From: DASQFQ01 sp038327685
GTDB lineage: Bacteria > Actinomycetota > Thermoleophilia > Solirubrobacterales > Solirubrobacteraceae
Reading direction: 5' to 3'
Length of the DNA stretch: 61,488 nucleotides
NCBI GenBank assembly: GCA_038327685.1
Contig: JBBQLH010000010.1
Coordinates: forward strand, 1-61,488
Positions 6,772 through 16,336 of the stretch are shown one piece after another; the stretch's first letter is position 1, and the number at the start of each line of letters is the position of its first letter. Under the pieces are notes generated by a model, which saw only the letters and a program-made list of their open reading frames with translations, was not told the DNA's origin and ran no database searches. The position numbers were made by a program, and so were the translations under genes.

Positions 6772-8276
6772 TACGAGGCGGCGATGCGGACGGCGGCGGT
6801 CTGGCGCTCGACGCCGAACACGGCGTTCGTCTCCAGGCGCACGAGCGACGTGTTCGTCTTCCCGGCGTTCTCTTCGAACTTGGCGAGCGAGACGGGGCCG
6901 GCGTAGAACGTTCCGAACGCCTGCGAGTCAGCGACGACCGCTGCGGCGACCGTCTTGGAGACGCGGCGCTGCAGGCCGAAGAACGTGTTCGCGCTGAACT
7001 GGCCCGGAGCGAACACGAAGTCGGCGGTTCCGCCGGTGATTCCGGAGACCATCACGTCGAGCGCCTCGTCGGCGGCCGGCGTCAGGACCAGCGTGTCGGG
7101 GTTGTAGCCGGCGGCGCGCAGCGCGGTGATCGCCTTGCGGTAGGACACGAGCGGGTTGTCGGTGCCGGGCGCCTGGAAGCCCGATGCGGCGAACGCGGCG
7201 ACCACGAGCGAGTCGAGGCCGTCGTTCAGCGACAGGCGCAGGTCCTGCTCGACGATCGTCGCGATCGCCTGCGACTCGAGGTACACGTTCGGGATTCCGG
7301 ACTGCACGGTGGCGACCTGCTTCATCGCGGTGGTGACGATCGAGACCGTCGACCCGGTCTCGGGCTTGTTCGTCACGGCGTCGATGGCGCGGACGGTGTT
7401 CGCGGAGGTCGCGAGGGTCCGGGCGGTCTGGGTCGCGACGTCCACGCTGGTAACGCCGGAGTCGACCGTCTGGCGCGGGAACGCAGGCCAGATGTAGCGC
7501 TGGTCGTAGCCGAGGGTGCTGGCCGTGTTGCGGGCCTTCGCGATCAGGTCGACGCTGCCCGACCATGTGACTGCGCGGTCCTCGAACACGGCGCTGAACG
7601 GGACGGTGGCCGTCTCACCGGGGAAGCCGGCGGCGCGGAACTCGTCCATCAGCCCGCGGCGCGGCTCGTTCGTGACGGCGATGCGGTCCTCAACGTGCAG
7701 GCCGCCGGTGACGGGCGCGGCGCGGTCCTCGGTTGCCTCGGTGGTCGCCGTGGCGGTCTCGGTGGTCTTCTCGGGCTCGGTGCCCATGGTGTCCTCCTGG
7801 GCTTCGCCCGGGTTGGTGGATCGGTATTCGGTCGCTGCGGTCGGATAGGCGGGCGCGGTCACGACGGACACGTCGCGCAGCTCGGCGATCGCCTTCACAT
7901 GCCGGACGTCGCCGCGCCACTCGTCGCTGGCGACGACCATCCGCCACGAGCCGGCCCGGAGGTCTCCGCGCTCGACGGCCTCGCGGACGTCGGAGCGGCT
8001 CTCGGGAAGCTGAACGGACCAGTGCGCGCCGTCGCTGCGGTCCTCAAGCTCGAGCGTCGTCGGATAGCGGCCAATCGGGATCCCGACGTGGTCGACGGTC
8101 GCGACCAGGTCGTCGAGCTTCGCTGCGGCGAGGGCGCCCGGCTCGATGACTTCGGTCCAGCCGCCGAGGTCGCGAGACTCGACGCTGTACGGAATGAGGC
8201 CGCGCAGTCGCTTGCCGTCGACGGTCGCGTCGGGTGCGGTGCGTTCCTCGACGGTGCCGGGATTCGGGCGGTTCAC
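6771..8276 (-). CDS. Fused HK97-type prohead protease and major capsid protein
   Basis: This 501-aa protein joins two head functions. Residues about 15-155 are a U35 prohead protease. His63 lies in VDHVGIPIGR and Ser110 in AGSWRMVV, close to the His65/Ser114 spacing of the HK97 protease. RDVSVVTAPAYPTA is the conserved end of that domain. An acidic Thr/Glu-rich linker (about 155-185) resembles a scaffold delta-domain. Residues about 190-501 form an HK97-fold capsid protein (GVTSVDVATQTARTLA, LVLTPAADEALD, ADFVFAPGQFS, near-terminal LVRLETNAVFGV). The start overlaps the portal stop by ATGA. The fusion implies self-processing of the shell. Confidence 0.92.
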   Translation of the reverse strand: MNRPNPGTVEERTAPDATVDGKRLRGLIPYSVESRDLGGWTEVIEPGALAAAKLDDLVATVDHVGIPIGRYPTTLELEDRSDGAHWSVQLPESRSDVREAVERGDLRAGSWRMVVASDEWRGDVRHVKAIAELRDVSVVTAPAYPTAATEYRSTNPGEAQEDTMGTEPEKTTETATATTEATEDRAAPVTGGLHVEDRIAVTNEPRRGLMDEFRAAGFPGETATVPFSAVFEDRAVTWSGSVDLIAKARNTASTLGYDQRYIWPAFPRQTVDSGVTSVDVATQTARTLATSANTVRAIDAVTNKPETGSTVSIVTTAMKQVATVQSGIPNVYLESQAIATIVEQDLRLSLNDGLDSLVVAAFAASGFQAPGTDNPLVSYRKAITALRAAGYNPDTLVLTPAADEALDVMVSGITGGTADFVFAPGQFSANTFFGLQRRVSKTVAAAVVADSQAFGTFYAGPVSLAKFEENAGKTNTSLVRLETNAVFGVERQTAAVRIAAS

Positions 8277-9451
8277 GGTGTCGCTCCGTTCTCAGGGGGA
8301 AGGTCTTCGAGCTCGCGGACCTCGCTGCGCTGCATCCAACCCGTGTCGGGTGCGAGCGCCTGGGTGTAGGTCTCAGCGCGCGTCTTGGCATCGGCGCGCA
8401 GGAGACCGTCGAGGTCGAACTGCACGTACGTCCCGCCCGGGCAGAGGTCGGTGTCGGTGCTGATCGCGCGTTCGATCCGCACGATCCAGGGACGCAAGCT
8501 GTGAGTGAGCAGCGCCCGGTTCTGCTCCTGCACGTTGGCGTAGGTCAGGCTGTCGCCGGTCGGCGCGTCGATCGCCCAGGCCGGCACGCGGAAGATGCGG
8601 GCGACCTCGCGGGCAGACAGCTCGCGCTGCTGGAGGAACTGCGAATCGTCGGCGCTGAAGGCGACGGGCGTGAAGGTGATATCACCCGAGACGACCGCGA
8701 CCTTGTGATGGTTGTCCACGCCGGCGTGGCGGGCCTTCCACGACTCGGAGATCCGCTCGAGGGCTTCCTGGTTGCCGTTCGGCACTGACAGGACGCCGGT
8801 CGGCTTCGACCCGTTCTCAGTGAAGCTCTTAGCGCTCGCCTGGAGGCTTGAGGACAGGCCGAGGGCGACCCGGCATTGCGTGACGGGAGACAGGCCGCGG
8901 AGCCCGTTGAGCGACATGCCCTTGATATGCAGGATGTCGTCGGGCCCGTGCTCGGTGCGGCCTTGGAGCGTGTCCAGCGTGTACCGGATCGTCTGGCCGT
9001 GGAGGTCGACTTGGATCGACTCCGGGGAGATCAGCGCGAGCTGGACGATCTCGCCGTCCGACCTATATTTCCCGCAGAATGCTTCGCCGTGGACGTTGAG
9101 ATGCACGAGGATCTGCGAGATCAGGTCCACGCCCGTCGAGCCGGGCGACGGCCGGTTGAGCAGCTGCACGGCGCGGGCGTTCTCACCGGCAGGGATGCGG
9201 CCGGCGGGCGTGCGGCGGTAGACGTGGAGCGGCAGCGAGCTGATCGAGTCGGCGAGAACGCGGACGCACGCGTAGGCGTCACTGACCCTGAGCGCGTTGC
9301 TCGTGGTGACGTTCAGCGGCGTCGCGGTCAGCGACGGGTACGCCGGCTGCACGTCGAGCGCGGGAAGCGCACGGTCCTCGACCGTCTCCGCGAGGGCTGC
9401 CCAGCCACCTGTCGACGTCAGTCTGATTCCCATACCCCCATAGGGTATCAT
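8273..9451 (-). CDS. HK97-family phage portal protein
   Basis: The portal is the dodecameric ring at the head vertex through which terminase pumps DNA. The protein has family hallmarks: SDAYACVRVLADSISSLPLH near the N-terminus, LLNRPSPGSTG, GEAFCGKYR, the Gly-rich GLRGLSPVTQ, and the wing/crown segment REVARIFRVPAWAIDAPTGD. Length (about 392 aa) is normal. I use ATG 9451. A TTG at 9472 would extend it over the start of the divergent terminase, and ATG 9433 is also possible; none has a clear ribosome site. It is ATGA-coupled to the capsid fusion downstream. Confidence 0.92.
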   Translation of the reverse strand: MIPYGGMGIRLTSTGGWAALAETVEDRALPALDVQPAYPSLTATPLNVTTSNALRVSDAYACVRVLADSISSLPLHVYRRTPAGRIPAGENARAVQLLNRPSPGSTGVDLISQILVHLNVHGEAFCGKYRSDGEIVQLALISPESIQVDLHGQTIRYTLDTLQGRTEHGPDDILHIKGMSLNGLRGLSPVTQCRVALGLSSSLQASAKSFTENGSKPTGVLSVPNGNQEALERISESWKARHAGVDNHHKVAVVSGDITFTPVAFSADDSQFLQQRELSAREVARIFRVPAWAIDAPTGDSLTYANVQEQNRALLTHSLRPWIVRIERAISTDTDLCPGGTYVQFDLDGLLRADAKTRAETYTQALAPDTGWMQRSEVRELEDLPPENGATP

Positions 9452-9455
9452 CGAC

Positions 9456-9471
9456 TGAACGTGAACGTTCA
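9456..9471. promoter_or_regulatory. Operator-like dyad between divergent portal and terminase genes
   Basis: A perfect TGAAC-N6-GTTCA dyad sits exactly where the leftward portal and rightward terminase genes begin, and an identical half-site arrangement occurs at 6576-6591. A repressor or activator of late genes bound here could control both head and packaging modules together. A -10-like TATCAT at 9446-9451 could drive a near-leaderless terminase transcript. Spacing N6 differs from the N4 of LexA boxes. Confidence 0.5.
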
Positions 9472-10828
9472 ACTAGAGACTGAGGCGGTCACGCTCCGGC
9501 CCGAACTCAAGGGCCTAGTGGAGCTGTGCGGCCTGATCGACGAGCCGCTGCACCCGCACGAGAAGCGGATTGCGCGCGCCTACTTCGGCCCCGCTCGCGA
9601 GGTCTGCGCGATCCTCCCCCGGGGCTGCGCGAAGACCACGCTCGCTGCGAAGATCGCCGTCCACCACCTCCTCAGCGTGCCCGGTGCCGCCGTCACGATC
9701 GGCGCCGCGAGCCGTGATCAGGCCCGGATCGCGTTCGAGCGGATGCGCGGCTTCGCGCAGCATCCGGCCATCGACGGGTTGCTCACCGTCCGCCACCTCG
9801 AGCTACGCCGCGAGGAGACCGCCGGCCTGCTGCGCGTCGTGCCCTCCGACGGGCCGCGCGTCCACGGCCTCAGCTCCACTCTCTACATCGGCGACGAGGT
9901 GTGGGCCTGGCCGCCCGGCGGCGAGCTGCTCGAGGCGATGCAGACCGGCCTGATCAAGCGCCGCGATTCCAAGCTGCTGCTCATCTCCACCGCCGCGGCG
10001 CAACTTGACTCGCCGCTCGGCCGGATGCGGGCGCGCGCGCTCGCGCAGCCGTCGGCGCAGCGCACCGGGCCGGTTGTGGAGGCCCGCGGCGACCTGCACT
10101 GGCTCGAATGGTCGCTGCCGGATGAGGGCGACCTCGACGACCTGGCCGCCGTGAAAAAGGCCAACCCCGCCCCGTGGATCACCGTCGCCGACCTGCGCCG
10201 CCAGCGCGCCGCCGTGCCCGACACCGCCTTCGCGCAGTTCCACGCCTGCCGATGGGGCGTCGGCGAGGGGTCATGGCTCCCGCCCGGCGCGTGGCAAGCG
10301 TGCGTCGGCACGCCCACGTTCAACGACGGCGAGGACGTCTGGATCGGGGTCGACGTCGGCGGCGAACGATCGGCGACCGCCGTCGTGTGGGTCAACGCCG
10401 CCCTGCAGGTCGGGTGCTCGATCTACCACGGCGACAGCGGCGTGCTCGAGGCCGTCGACCACGTCCGCGCGCTCGCCTGCACCTACAACGTTCGCGAGCT
10501 GGTCTACGACCCGTGGCGCTTCGGCCAGGCCGCCCAGGAACTTGAACGCGAGGGCCTGCTCGTCGTCGCCTTCCCCCAGCACGACGCGCGCATGATCCCC
10601 GCCTCAGCGCGCCTGCACGCCGCCATCGTCGAGCAGCGCCTCACCTTGCCCGAGAACGCCGAGCTGGCGCGTCACGCCTCCGACGCGATAGCCAAGCACT
10701 CGAGAAGAGGCTGGCGCATCGAGAAACCCAACCCCAGGACGAACATCGACGCCATGATCGCCCTCTCCATGGCGCTCGAGCGCGCAGAGCACCGCCCGGA
10801 GCCCGTGGAGCTGCTCGGATGGCTCTAA
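9461..10828 (+). CDS. Phage large terminase (TerL)
   Basis: This 455-aa packaging motor has an ATPase half with a Walker A-like loop LPRGCAKTT, Walker B LYIGDEVW and coupling motif LLLISTAA. The nuclease half has acidic residues in WIGVDVGGERSATAVVW, VYDPWRFG and TNIDAMIALS. All expected motifs are present, so it should cut and pump DNA. GTG 9461 is the outermost reasonable start; GTG 9518, with AAGGG upstream, is an alternative. The gene is divergent from portal and overlaps the HNH gene by 10 bases. No small terminase gene is evident nearby. Confidence 0.92.
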   Translation: MNVQLETEAVTLRPELKGLVELCGLIDEPLHPHEKRIARAYFGPAREVCAILPRGCAKTTLAAKIAVHHLLSVPGAAVTIGAASRDQARIAFERMRGFAQHPAIDGLLTVRHLELRREETAGLLRVVPSDGPRVHGLSSTLYIGDEVWAWPPGGELLEAMQTGLIKRRDSKLLLISTAAAQLDSPLGRMRARALAQPSAQRTGPVVEARGDLHWLEWSLPDEGDLDDLAAVKKANPAPWITVADLRRQRAAVPDTAFAQFHACRWGVGEGSWLPPGAWQACVGTPTFNDGEDVWIGVDVGGERSATAVVWVNAALQVGCSIYHGDSGVLEAVDHVRALACTYNVRELVYDPWRFGQAAQELEREGLLVVAFPQHDARMIPASARLHAAIVEQRLTLPENAELARHASDAIAKHSRRGWRIEKPNPRTNIDAMIALSMALERAEHRPEPVELLGWL

Positions 10829-11085
10829 CCCCCTGCATCGGCTGCGGCCGGCTGCTCGCCACAGGCTCGCGCTGCCCGGCCTGCAAGCTGCGCCGCCCGT
10901 CCGGCAACGCCTGGCGCCCCACCCGCACCCTCGTGCTCGCCCGCGACGGATGGCGCTGCAAGCACTGCGGCCAGCCCGCCAACGTCGTCGACCACATCGA
11001 ACCAATCGCCCACGGCGGCTCCGACCACCCGAGCAACCTGCAAGCCCTGTGCGCCGGGTGTAACGGCGCCAAAGGCGACCGATAG
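10819..11085 (+). CDS. HNH endonuclease next to terminase
   Basis: This 88-aa protein has two CxxC pairs at the N-terminus (CIGCG, CPAC) and a full HNH core: RDGWRCKHCG, then DHIEPIAHGG, then NLQALCAGCNGAKG. HNH proteins encoded beside TerL work with terminase in cos-type DNA packaging in many HK97-like phages and in capsid-forming satellites. The start lies within the last codons of terL, so the two are translated together. Confidence 0.92.
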   Translation: MALTPCIGCGRLLATGSRCPACKLRRPSGNAWRPTRTLVLARDGWRCKHCGQPANVVDHIEPIAHGGSDHPSNLQALCAGCNGAKGDR

Positions 11086-11216
11086 CAGGCAGCGACGTCG
11101 CCAGCCGACTCATCAGTCCGCTGTTCCCCTCTTGCCTCGGAGCAGCAGCGCGGGCTGCCCCGCGCGGCTGGTGCCTTTCTCCGACGGTGTGGCACATCCT
11201 CGTGACGTCAGGCGAG

Positions 11217-12212
<996 letters not shown>

Positions 12213-12563
12213 CCGGCTAGGGATCTGCGCGTCAGCCCGAGCACCTCCCGGCCGAGCTTCGAGCGAGAGGCATGCACGAACCGTCTGCCATTCATCGACT
12301 CGAGCACCGCGCGGGACCGGCTGCCGGTATCGAGCAACCCGATCGGCCAGGCCACACAACGCGTCGAGGTCCGAACCGTGCGGAGCATCTTGAACAGTCC
12401 TGAGTCCGAACCGACTCCAGCCCCCGTGACTCGAGCGAATCCCAGGCGGAGCGCAAGCTCCTCTGTCCTCCCGGCAGTGCCGCTATCGCCTGACAGGGGC
12501 ACTGAGCCCACCGTCTTTCTGAGGCGCAGTGGCGGCGTGACCGGCCGGCCCTATCAAAGAAAC

Positions 12564-12584
12564 GGGCGCAGGTTGGGCGCAGGG
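12564..12584. promoter_or_regulatory. Candidate integrase arm-type repeat, right end
   Basis: GGGCGCAGG occurs twice with an 11-base period, as it does (GGCGCAGG) at 1887-1906 near attL. Both pairs lie within about 130 bases of the att repeats. This supports use as integrase or accessory binding sites, though nothing here proves binding. Confidence 0.4.
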
Positions 12585-12613
12585 TCGCCGAACGACTTCG
12601 CGAGTCCGAGGTG

Positions 12614-12640
12614 CGAAACCCGGTGAGTGCGGGGGTTTCG
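12614..12640. terminator. Hairpin 3' of tRNA-His, supplied by the satellite
   Basis: An 8-bp stem (CGAAACCC / GGGTTTCG) with an 11-base loop lies five bases beyond the 3' end of the leftward tRNA-His. The element appears to have brought its own terminator, replacing the ancestral one now left at 1728-1751. Confidence 0.55.
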
Positions 12641-12645
12641 TAAGA

Positions 12646-12719
12646 GGTGAGCGACGGGACTCGAACCCGCGACCGCCTGGACCACAACCAGGAGCTCTAC
12701 CAACTGAGCTACGCCCACC
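12646..12719 (-). tRNA. tRNA-His (GTG anticodon), intact; 3' half is attR
   Basis: The cloverleaf is complete. Acceptor stem GTGGGCG pairs with CGCTCAC with one G-U pair. The anticodon loop is TTGTGGT (GTG), and the T-loop is TTCGAGT. The extra G-1 (complement of 12719) pairs with discriminator C (12646), which is specific to tRNA-His. The 44 bases from the 3' end to the anticodon loop (12646-12689) are duplicated at 1758-1801. Confidence 0.96.
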
Positions 12720-12795
12720 ACGGCGTCCTGCGGGTCACATGGTACGCGGCGTTTGGACCGGGTGAGACGGGGCGACCTGGCGGCCGCCCCGTGGC

Positions 12796-13005
12796 TCACA
12801 GCCCGAGCTTCTTGCCGATGCCGCCGGCGGCGCCGCCGCCGAGCTTGCCGATGAGGTCCTGGGGGTCGATCCCCAGGCGCTCGAGGATGCCGCTGTGCTC
12901 CTCCGTGTCCACCTGGTCGGGCAGCTCGGAGTCGGCCTGCGCGGCCTTGTCGTCCTCGCCGCGCGAGCGCAGGAGGTCGAGGATCTGGTCCTTGGGGATT
13001 TGCAT
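12796..13005 (-). CDS. Small conserved-looking acidic protein of unknown function
   Basis: The 69-aa frame begins MQIPKDQILDLLRSRGEDD and ends in a Gly-rich tail (GGAAGGIGKKLGL). The middle contains HSGILERLGIDPQDLIGKLGG, which looks like a short helical protein. It stands alone between tRNA-His and a rightward hydrolase gene, with which it is divergent. I do not recognise a named family. Confidence 0.6.
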   Translation of the reverse strand: MQIPKDQILDLLRSRGEDDKAAQADSELPDQVDTEEHSGILERLGIDPQDLIGKLGGGAAGGIGKKLGL

Positions 13006-13102
13006 GTCCCCACGCTGCCCCGGCGCGCGGCTTGCCAGTCCATCGACCGTTCCTTCGCTGACCCGGGGTTGCTGCGCCGCCCCAGCTGGTAGGAACTGCC
13101 GC

Positions 13103-13873
13103 GTGCCCCAGGCCTTCGACCCGACCCCACCCCCGTCCGCGCCGGCCGACGCGCCGCGCCGCTGGTGGGGGCGCCACGGCGCCGAGCTGCGCTGGCAGGC
13201 GGAGCTCGGGCGCCTGATGATCGACCCGGTGTTCACGGGCCGGGGCGTGCCCCGCGGGGACGGGGGGCCGGTGCTGCTGATCCCCGGCTTCCTGGCCGGG
13301 GACTCGTCGATGTCGGTGATGGCCGGCTGGCTCGAGCGCATGGGCCACGCGCCGCACCGCTCCGGCATCGCCTGCAACGTCGACTGCTCGGACCGCGCGC
13401 TCGACGCGCTCGAGGCGCGGGCGGAGCGGATCGCCGGCGAGGCCGGCCGCCAGATCGCCCTGATCGGCCACAGCCGCGGCGGCCACTTCGCCAAGGCGCT
13501 CGGCCATCGCCGCCCCGACCTCGTGTCGCGCGTCATCTCGCTGGGCGCCGGGCTCGACACCGCGTTCGACATCTCGATCCCCACGCGCGCCGCGATCGCC
13601 GCGGTCCGCTGGGTCCACGTGCAGACGACCGATCGCGTGGCGCGCAACGGCTGCTTCACCGACACCTGCCGCTGCCGCTTCACGTACGACTTCAGCGGCG
13701 AGTTCCCCGCCTCGGTGCCGCTCACCTCGGTCTACACGCGGGGCGACGGTGTCGTGTGGTGGGAGGCGTGCTGCGTGCCGTACGCGCGCAACGTGGAGGT
13801 CTCGGGCAGCCACATCGGCCTCGCGTTCAACCGCAAGGCCTATCGCGTCATCGGGGACGCATTGGTGGCCTGA
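13103..13873 (+). CDS. Alpha/beta-hydrolase, lipase-like
   Basis: This 256-aa protein starts at GTG 13103, eight bases after AGGA. The nucleophile elbow is GHSRGG, with Asp likely in YTRGDGVVWW and His in GSHIGLAFN, giving a complete Ser-Asp-His triad. The segment VLLIPGFLAGDSSMSVM carries the oxyanion-hole side. A CFTDTCRC cysteine cluster may form disulfides, although no signal peptide is seen. The substrate cannot be read; triacylglycerol lipase or esterase is most likely. It is convergent with the phosphoesterase across a strong hairpin. Confidence 0.85.
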   Translation: MPQAFDPTPPPSAPADAPRRWWGRHGAELRWQAELGRLMIDPVFTGRGVPRGDGGPVLLIPGFLAGDSSMSVMAGWLERMGHAPHRSGIACNVDCSDRALDALEARAERIAGEAGRQIALIGHSRGGHFAKALGHRRPDLVSRVISLGAGLDTAFDISIPTRAAIAAVRWVHVQTTDRVARNGCFTDTCRCRFTYDFSGEFPASVPLTSVYTRGDGVVWWEACCVPYARNVEVSGSHIGLAFNRKAYRVIGDALVA

Positions 13874-13900
13874 GGCGCCGGCGCGTCAGCGCCGGCGCCT
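13873..13900. terminator. Bidirectional terminator between convergent genes
   Basis: A perfect 12-bp GC stem (AGGCGCCGGCGC / GCGCCGGCGCCT) with loop GTCA starts on the last base of the lipase stop codon. It ends 17 bases before the stop of the convergent phosphoesterase gene. Confidence 0.75.
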
Positions 13901-13916
13901 CGAGCGTTCACCGCGT

Positions 13917-15602
13917 TCAGTGGCCCGCGAACACCGTCGAGAGGTCCTGGACCCGCCGGTCGCGGTCCGCCACCGAACGGAGGTGGAAGCGATGCTCGAG
14001 CGTGGCCATGATCGACGTCGTGTCGTGGGAGGCGTGGTCGACCGTGAACGAGCGGCGCAGACCGGGCGCGAGCGTGAGCGCCGGGATCCTGGTCGAGGGC
14101 CCCATGTTGTCGTGCGGGCCCGGCGTCGTCGCGCCCTGGCCCGGCGGCGGCACGTGGTCCCACTGGCCGCCGAACTCGTCGTAGGTGACGATGACCATCG
14201 TGTCCTTCGCGCACGCTGACCGCTCGACGTCCTGCAGCAGCTGCACCAGATGGTCGGATCCCGTGTGCTCGCTGGCGTAGCCCGGGTGCTCGTTCTCGGC
14301 GCCGATCGGCTTGATCATGCTGACGGTCTTGATCCGGCAGTCCCGGCGCGAGGCCTGCGCGAGCGTCTCGAACTCCTGCTCGTCGCGCAGGTGCTGCGCC
14401 CGCGCCGCGGTGCCGGGCGCGAACGACGCGTAGTAGTTGAGCGGCTGATGGTGGTACTGGAAGAGCGTGTTGGGGCAGTTCGGGTATGCCGCGCCCGTCG
14501 CCGTCTGCGGGTCGGTGCAACTTCCCGGGGTGGTGCCGTTCGTCCATCCCGGTGCGCCGATGTCGCCGTTGGCGTTCGACCAGCCGCCTGAGTACCAGGC
14601 CCAGTCGACGCTCTCGCTCAGCCGGTCGCCGATCGTGGCGCCCGTCTGGGGCGGCAGCCGCTTCGCGAGCGCGGTGTTCGGCGCGTAGGGCTGGTAGGGA
14701 GGTTGGATCGTGTTGACCGCGAAGTCGCCGCACGCGCGGCCCGCGGGATGGGGCGAGGCGCAGGGCACGGTGAGCGCGCCGTCCTTGACCGGCGGGGTCG
14801 CCGTGTAGAGCGGCGGGTAGGAGATGGGCATCCCGTTCGCGTCGACCAGCGAGTGGAGGTCGTTCGTCCCCCCGTCCTTCACGGCGCCGGAGAACTCCGG
14901 CGTCGCCGCGGCGACCAGCCACTGGTGGTTGAGGAACGAGCCGCCGAAGGCGCTCTGGAAGAAGCGGTCCGAGATCGCGTAGTCGGGATGCCTGCGCCGA
15001 TGCAGGTACTCGTAGATCGGCAGCCGGCGAGTGTCGTAGGTGCCCATGGTCAGACCCGCGGCATCGGAGCCGGTCACGTAGCGGTCCTGCTTGCCGCCGT
15101 CGAGCTGGTACTGCTCCTGGTAGAAGCGGTGCACGAGGTCGCGTGTGCAGCCGCCGGGCTCGCCCTTGCCCTTGAGCACCCCGTTCGATGCGAACACGCC
15201 GGGCGCCGGGCAGGTCGTGTCCTCCGGCGCGATGTAGTCGTCGATCTGGAAGGGCTTGTTCCTGAAGTGGCTGGAGAACGCCGGCGCCGGGTTGGTGCAC
15301 CGCACGGACAGCGGCGGCGAGGTCAGGTTCACGTCGTTCTGCAACAGGCACCGGTAGCGCTCGCCGGCCTGGTTGACCTGCTTCGTGTGGGCCCGGTCCG
15401 CGCTGCGGAGGCCGTCGACGCGCTCCCAGCCCCCGTAGAGGTTGTCGAAGGAATGGTTCTCCTCGTAGATCACGACGAAGTGGTGGATGGCCCGCAGCCC
15501 GCCATCGTCATGGCCTCCGCCGCGCGACGCCGCTGCCGGCGCGGCCAGAAGCGCTGCTCCCGCCAGCGAGACCAGAATCGAGCGCCTCATCAGACCCGCC
15601 AT
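13917..15602 (-). CDS. Secreted phosphoesterase (phospholipase C / acid phosphatase superfamily)
   Basis: This 561-aa protein has a Sec-type signal peptide (MRRSILVSLAGAALLAAPAAA) and the phosphoesterase-family opening IHHFVVIYEENHSFDNLYGG. The Glu-Asn-His-Ser-Phe-Asp cluster supplies the metal-linked nucleophile region. The second signature, VIVTYDEFGGQWDHVPPP, is also present, as is a C-terminal DTTSIMATLEHRF. These proteins cleave phosphodiesters or phosphomonoesters outside the cell, for example from phospholipids, often under phosphate need. GGAGGGG precedes the ATG at 15602. No phosphate-box motif was looked for in detail. Confidence 0.9.
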   Translation of the reverse strand: MAGLMRRSILVSLAGAALLAAPAAASRGGGHDDGGLRAIHHFVVIYEENHSFDNLYGGWERVDGLRSADRAHTKQVNQAGERYRCLLQNDVNLTSPPLSVRCTNPAPAFSSHFRNKPFQIDDYIAPEDTTCPAPGVFASNGVLKGKGEPGGCTRDLVHRFYQEQYQLDGGKQDRYVTGSDAAGLTMGTYDTRRLPIYEYLHRRRHPDYAISDRFFQSAFGGSFLNHQWLVAAATPEFSGAVKDGGTNDLHSLVDANGMPISYPPLYTATPPVKDGALTVPCASPHPAGRACGDFAVNTIQPPYQPYAPNTALAKRLPPQTGATIGDRLSESVDWAWYSGGWSNANGDIGAPGWTNGTTPGSCTDPQTATGAAYPNCPNTLFQYHHQPLNYYASFAPGTAARAQHLRDEQEFETLAQASRRDCRIKTVSMIKPIGAENEHPGYASEHTGSDHLVQLLQDVERSACAKDTMVIVTYDEFGGQWDHVPPPGQGATTPGPHDNMGPSTRIPALTLAPGLRRSFTVDHASHDTTSIMATLEHRFHLRSVADRDRRVQDLSTVFAGH

Positions 15603-15704
15603 CTACCCCTCCGTCGTCCGCGGTGCGATCCGCCGGGGAGGATGCCACTCCGGCGCGTCTCGCGACCCCACCCGCCCAACGGCGCTCAGCGCCGCGGGAA
15701 TCGA

Positions 15705-15728
15705 GCCGGCACGAGCGCTCGTGCCGGC
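15705..15728. terminator. 24-bp perfect palindrome
   Basis: GCCGGCACGAGC and its exact complement meet without a loop, so any hairpin must open a few central pairs. It lies between the aminopeptidase remnant and the start of the phosphoesterase gene, both leftward. It therefore probably ended the former gene's transcript. A smaller hairpin (CGGCGC-TCA-GCGCCG) lies at 15680-15694. Confidence 0.55.
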
Positions 15729-15774
15729 GGGGGCGAAGCCTGGACCGGATCGGAGGTCCAGTCCGGGTGGCCCG

Positions 15775-16250
15775 GCAATTGATGCTGAACAGCGTGTCGG
15801 CCTTGGGGAGCGCGACCGGGCCCCAGTCGTGGCGCCACTGGTCGCTGTGCCGATAGGTCGCGCGCATGTACTCGTCGAAGTCGGCGACGCCGGGCGAGTC
15901 CGGGTAGTGGTCGGTGTCGTCCGCGAGGAACCCGTTCTCGGCGGCGTAAGTGAACTCGTACCAGCTCGCGTGGCCCTCGTTGAGCCACAGGTCGCTCCAC
16001 GAGTACGGCGCGACGCTGTCGCCGAACCACATGTGCAGCATCACGGGGTCCCAGAGGCCCTGCGGCGCGTCGAACCAGGAGGTGTCGAAGAGCGAGAGCG
16101 TCTGGGTCTTGAGCGCGAAGCCGAGGTCCGCCTTGATGATCAGGGTGCCGTAGGAGTCGAACGGGTAGCGCCCGACGGTCGAAATCGAACGTGAAGCTCG
16201 CCTTGTCGCGCGGGTGGTCGTTAGTGGGGAACGAGTGCGCGCAGCCGCAG
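15775..16250 (-). pseudogene. M1-family metallo-aminopeptidase remnant
   Basis: The leftward frame reads PFDSYGTLIIKADLGFALK, then MLHMWFGDSVAPYSW and LWLNEGHASWYEF, the active-site neighbourhood of M1 peptidases such as PepN. An upstream piece, HSFPTNDHPRDKASFTFDF, is in another frame, so there is a frameshift near 16185. The zinc motif HExxH is replaced by PVMLH, losing the first His and the Glu. Both ends are missing (about 160 of more than 450 residues remain). It is a decaying fragment without activity. Confidence 0.8.
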
Positions 16251-16336
16251 CCGGCTCGTCTCGATCGGAAGCGGGAGGGCGATCACGTCAGGAGTAGGGT
16301 CGGCGTTCTTCGACCACGACGACGGGAGAGTCCTTG

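Larger units (their letters stand above)
12213..12645. other. Right end of the satellite: no clear gene
   Basis: About 430 bases separate the Ig-like cargo gene from the tRNA. A leftward 100-codon frame (12209-12511) exists but has no recognisable domain and no supporting ribosome site. The segment carries the GGGCGCAGG doublet (12564-12572 and 12575-12583) that mirrors the left end, and a hairpin at 12614-12640 next to the tRNA. Confidence 0.5.

Noticed and set aside
9456..9471. LexA box in the satellite late promoter region
   Set aside because: The half-sites are separated by six bases, not four, so it does not fit CGAAC-N4-GTTCG; it is treated as a separate operator candidate.
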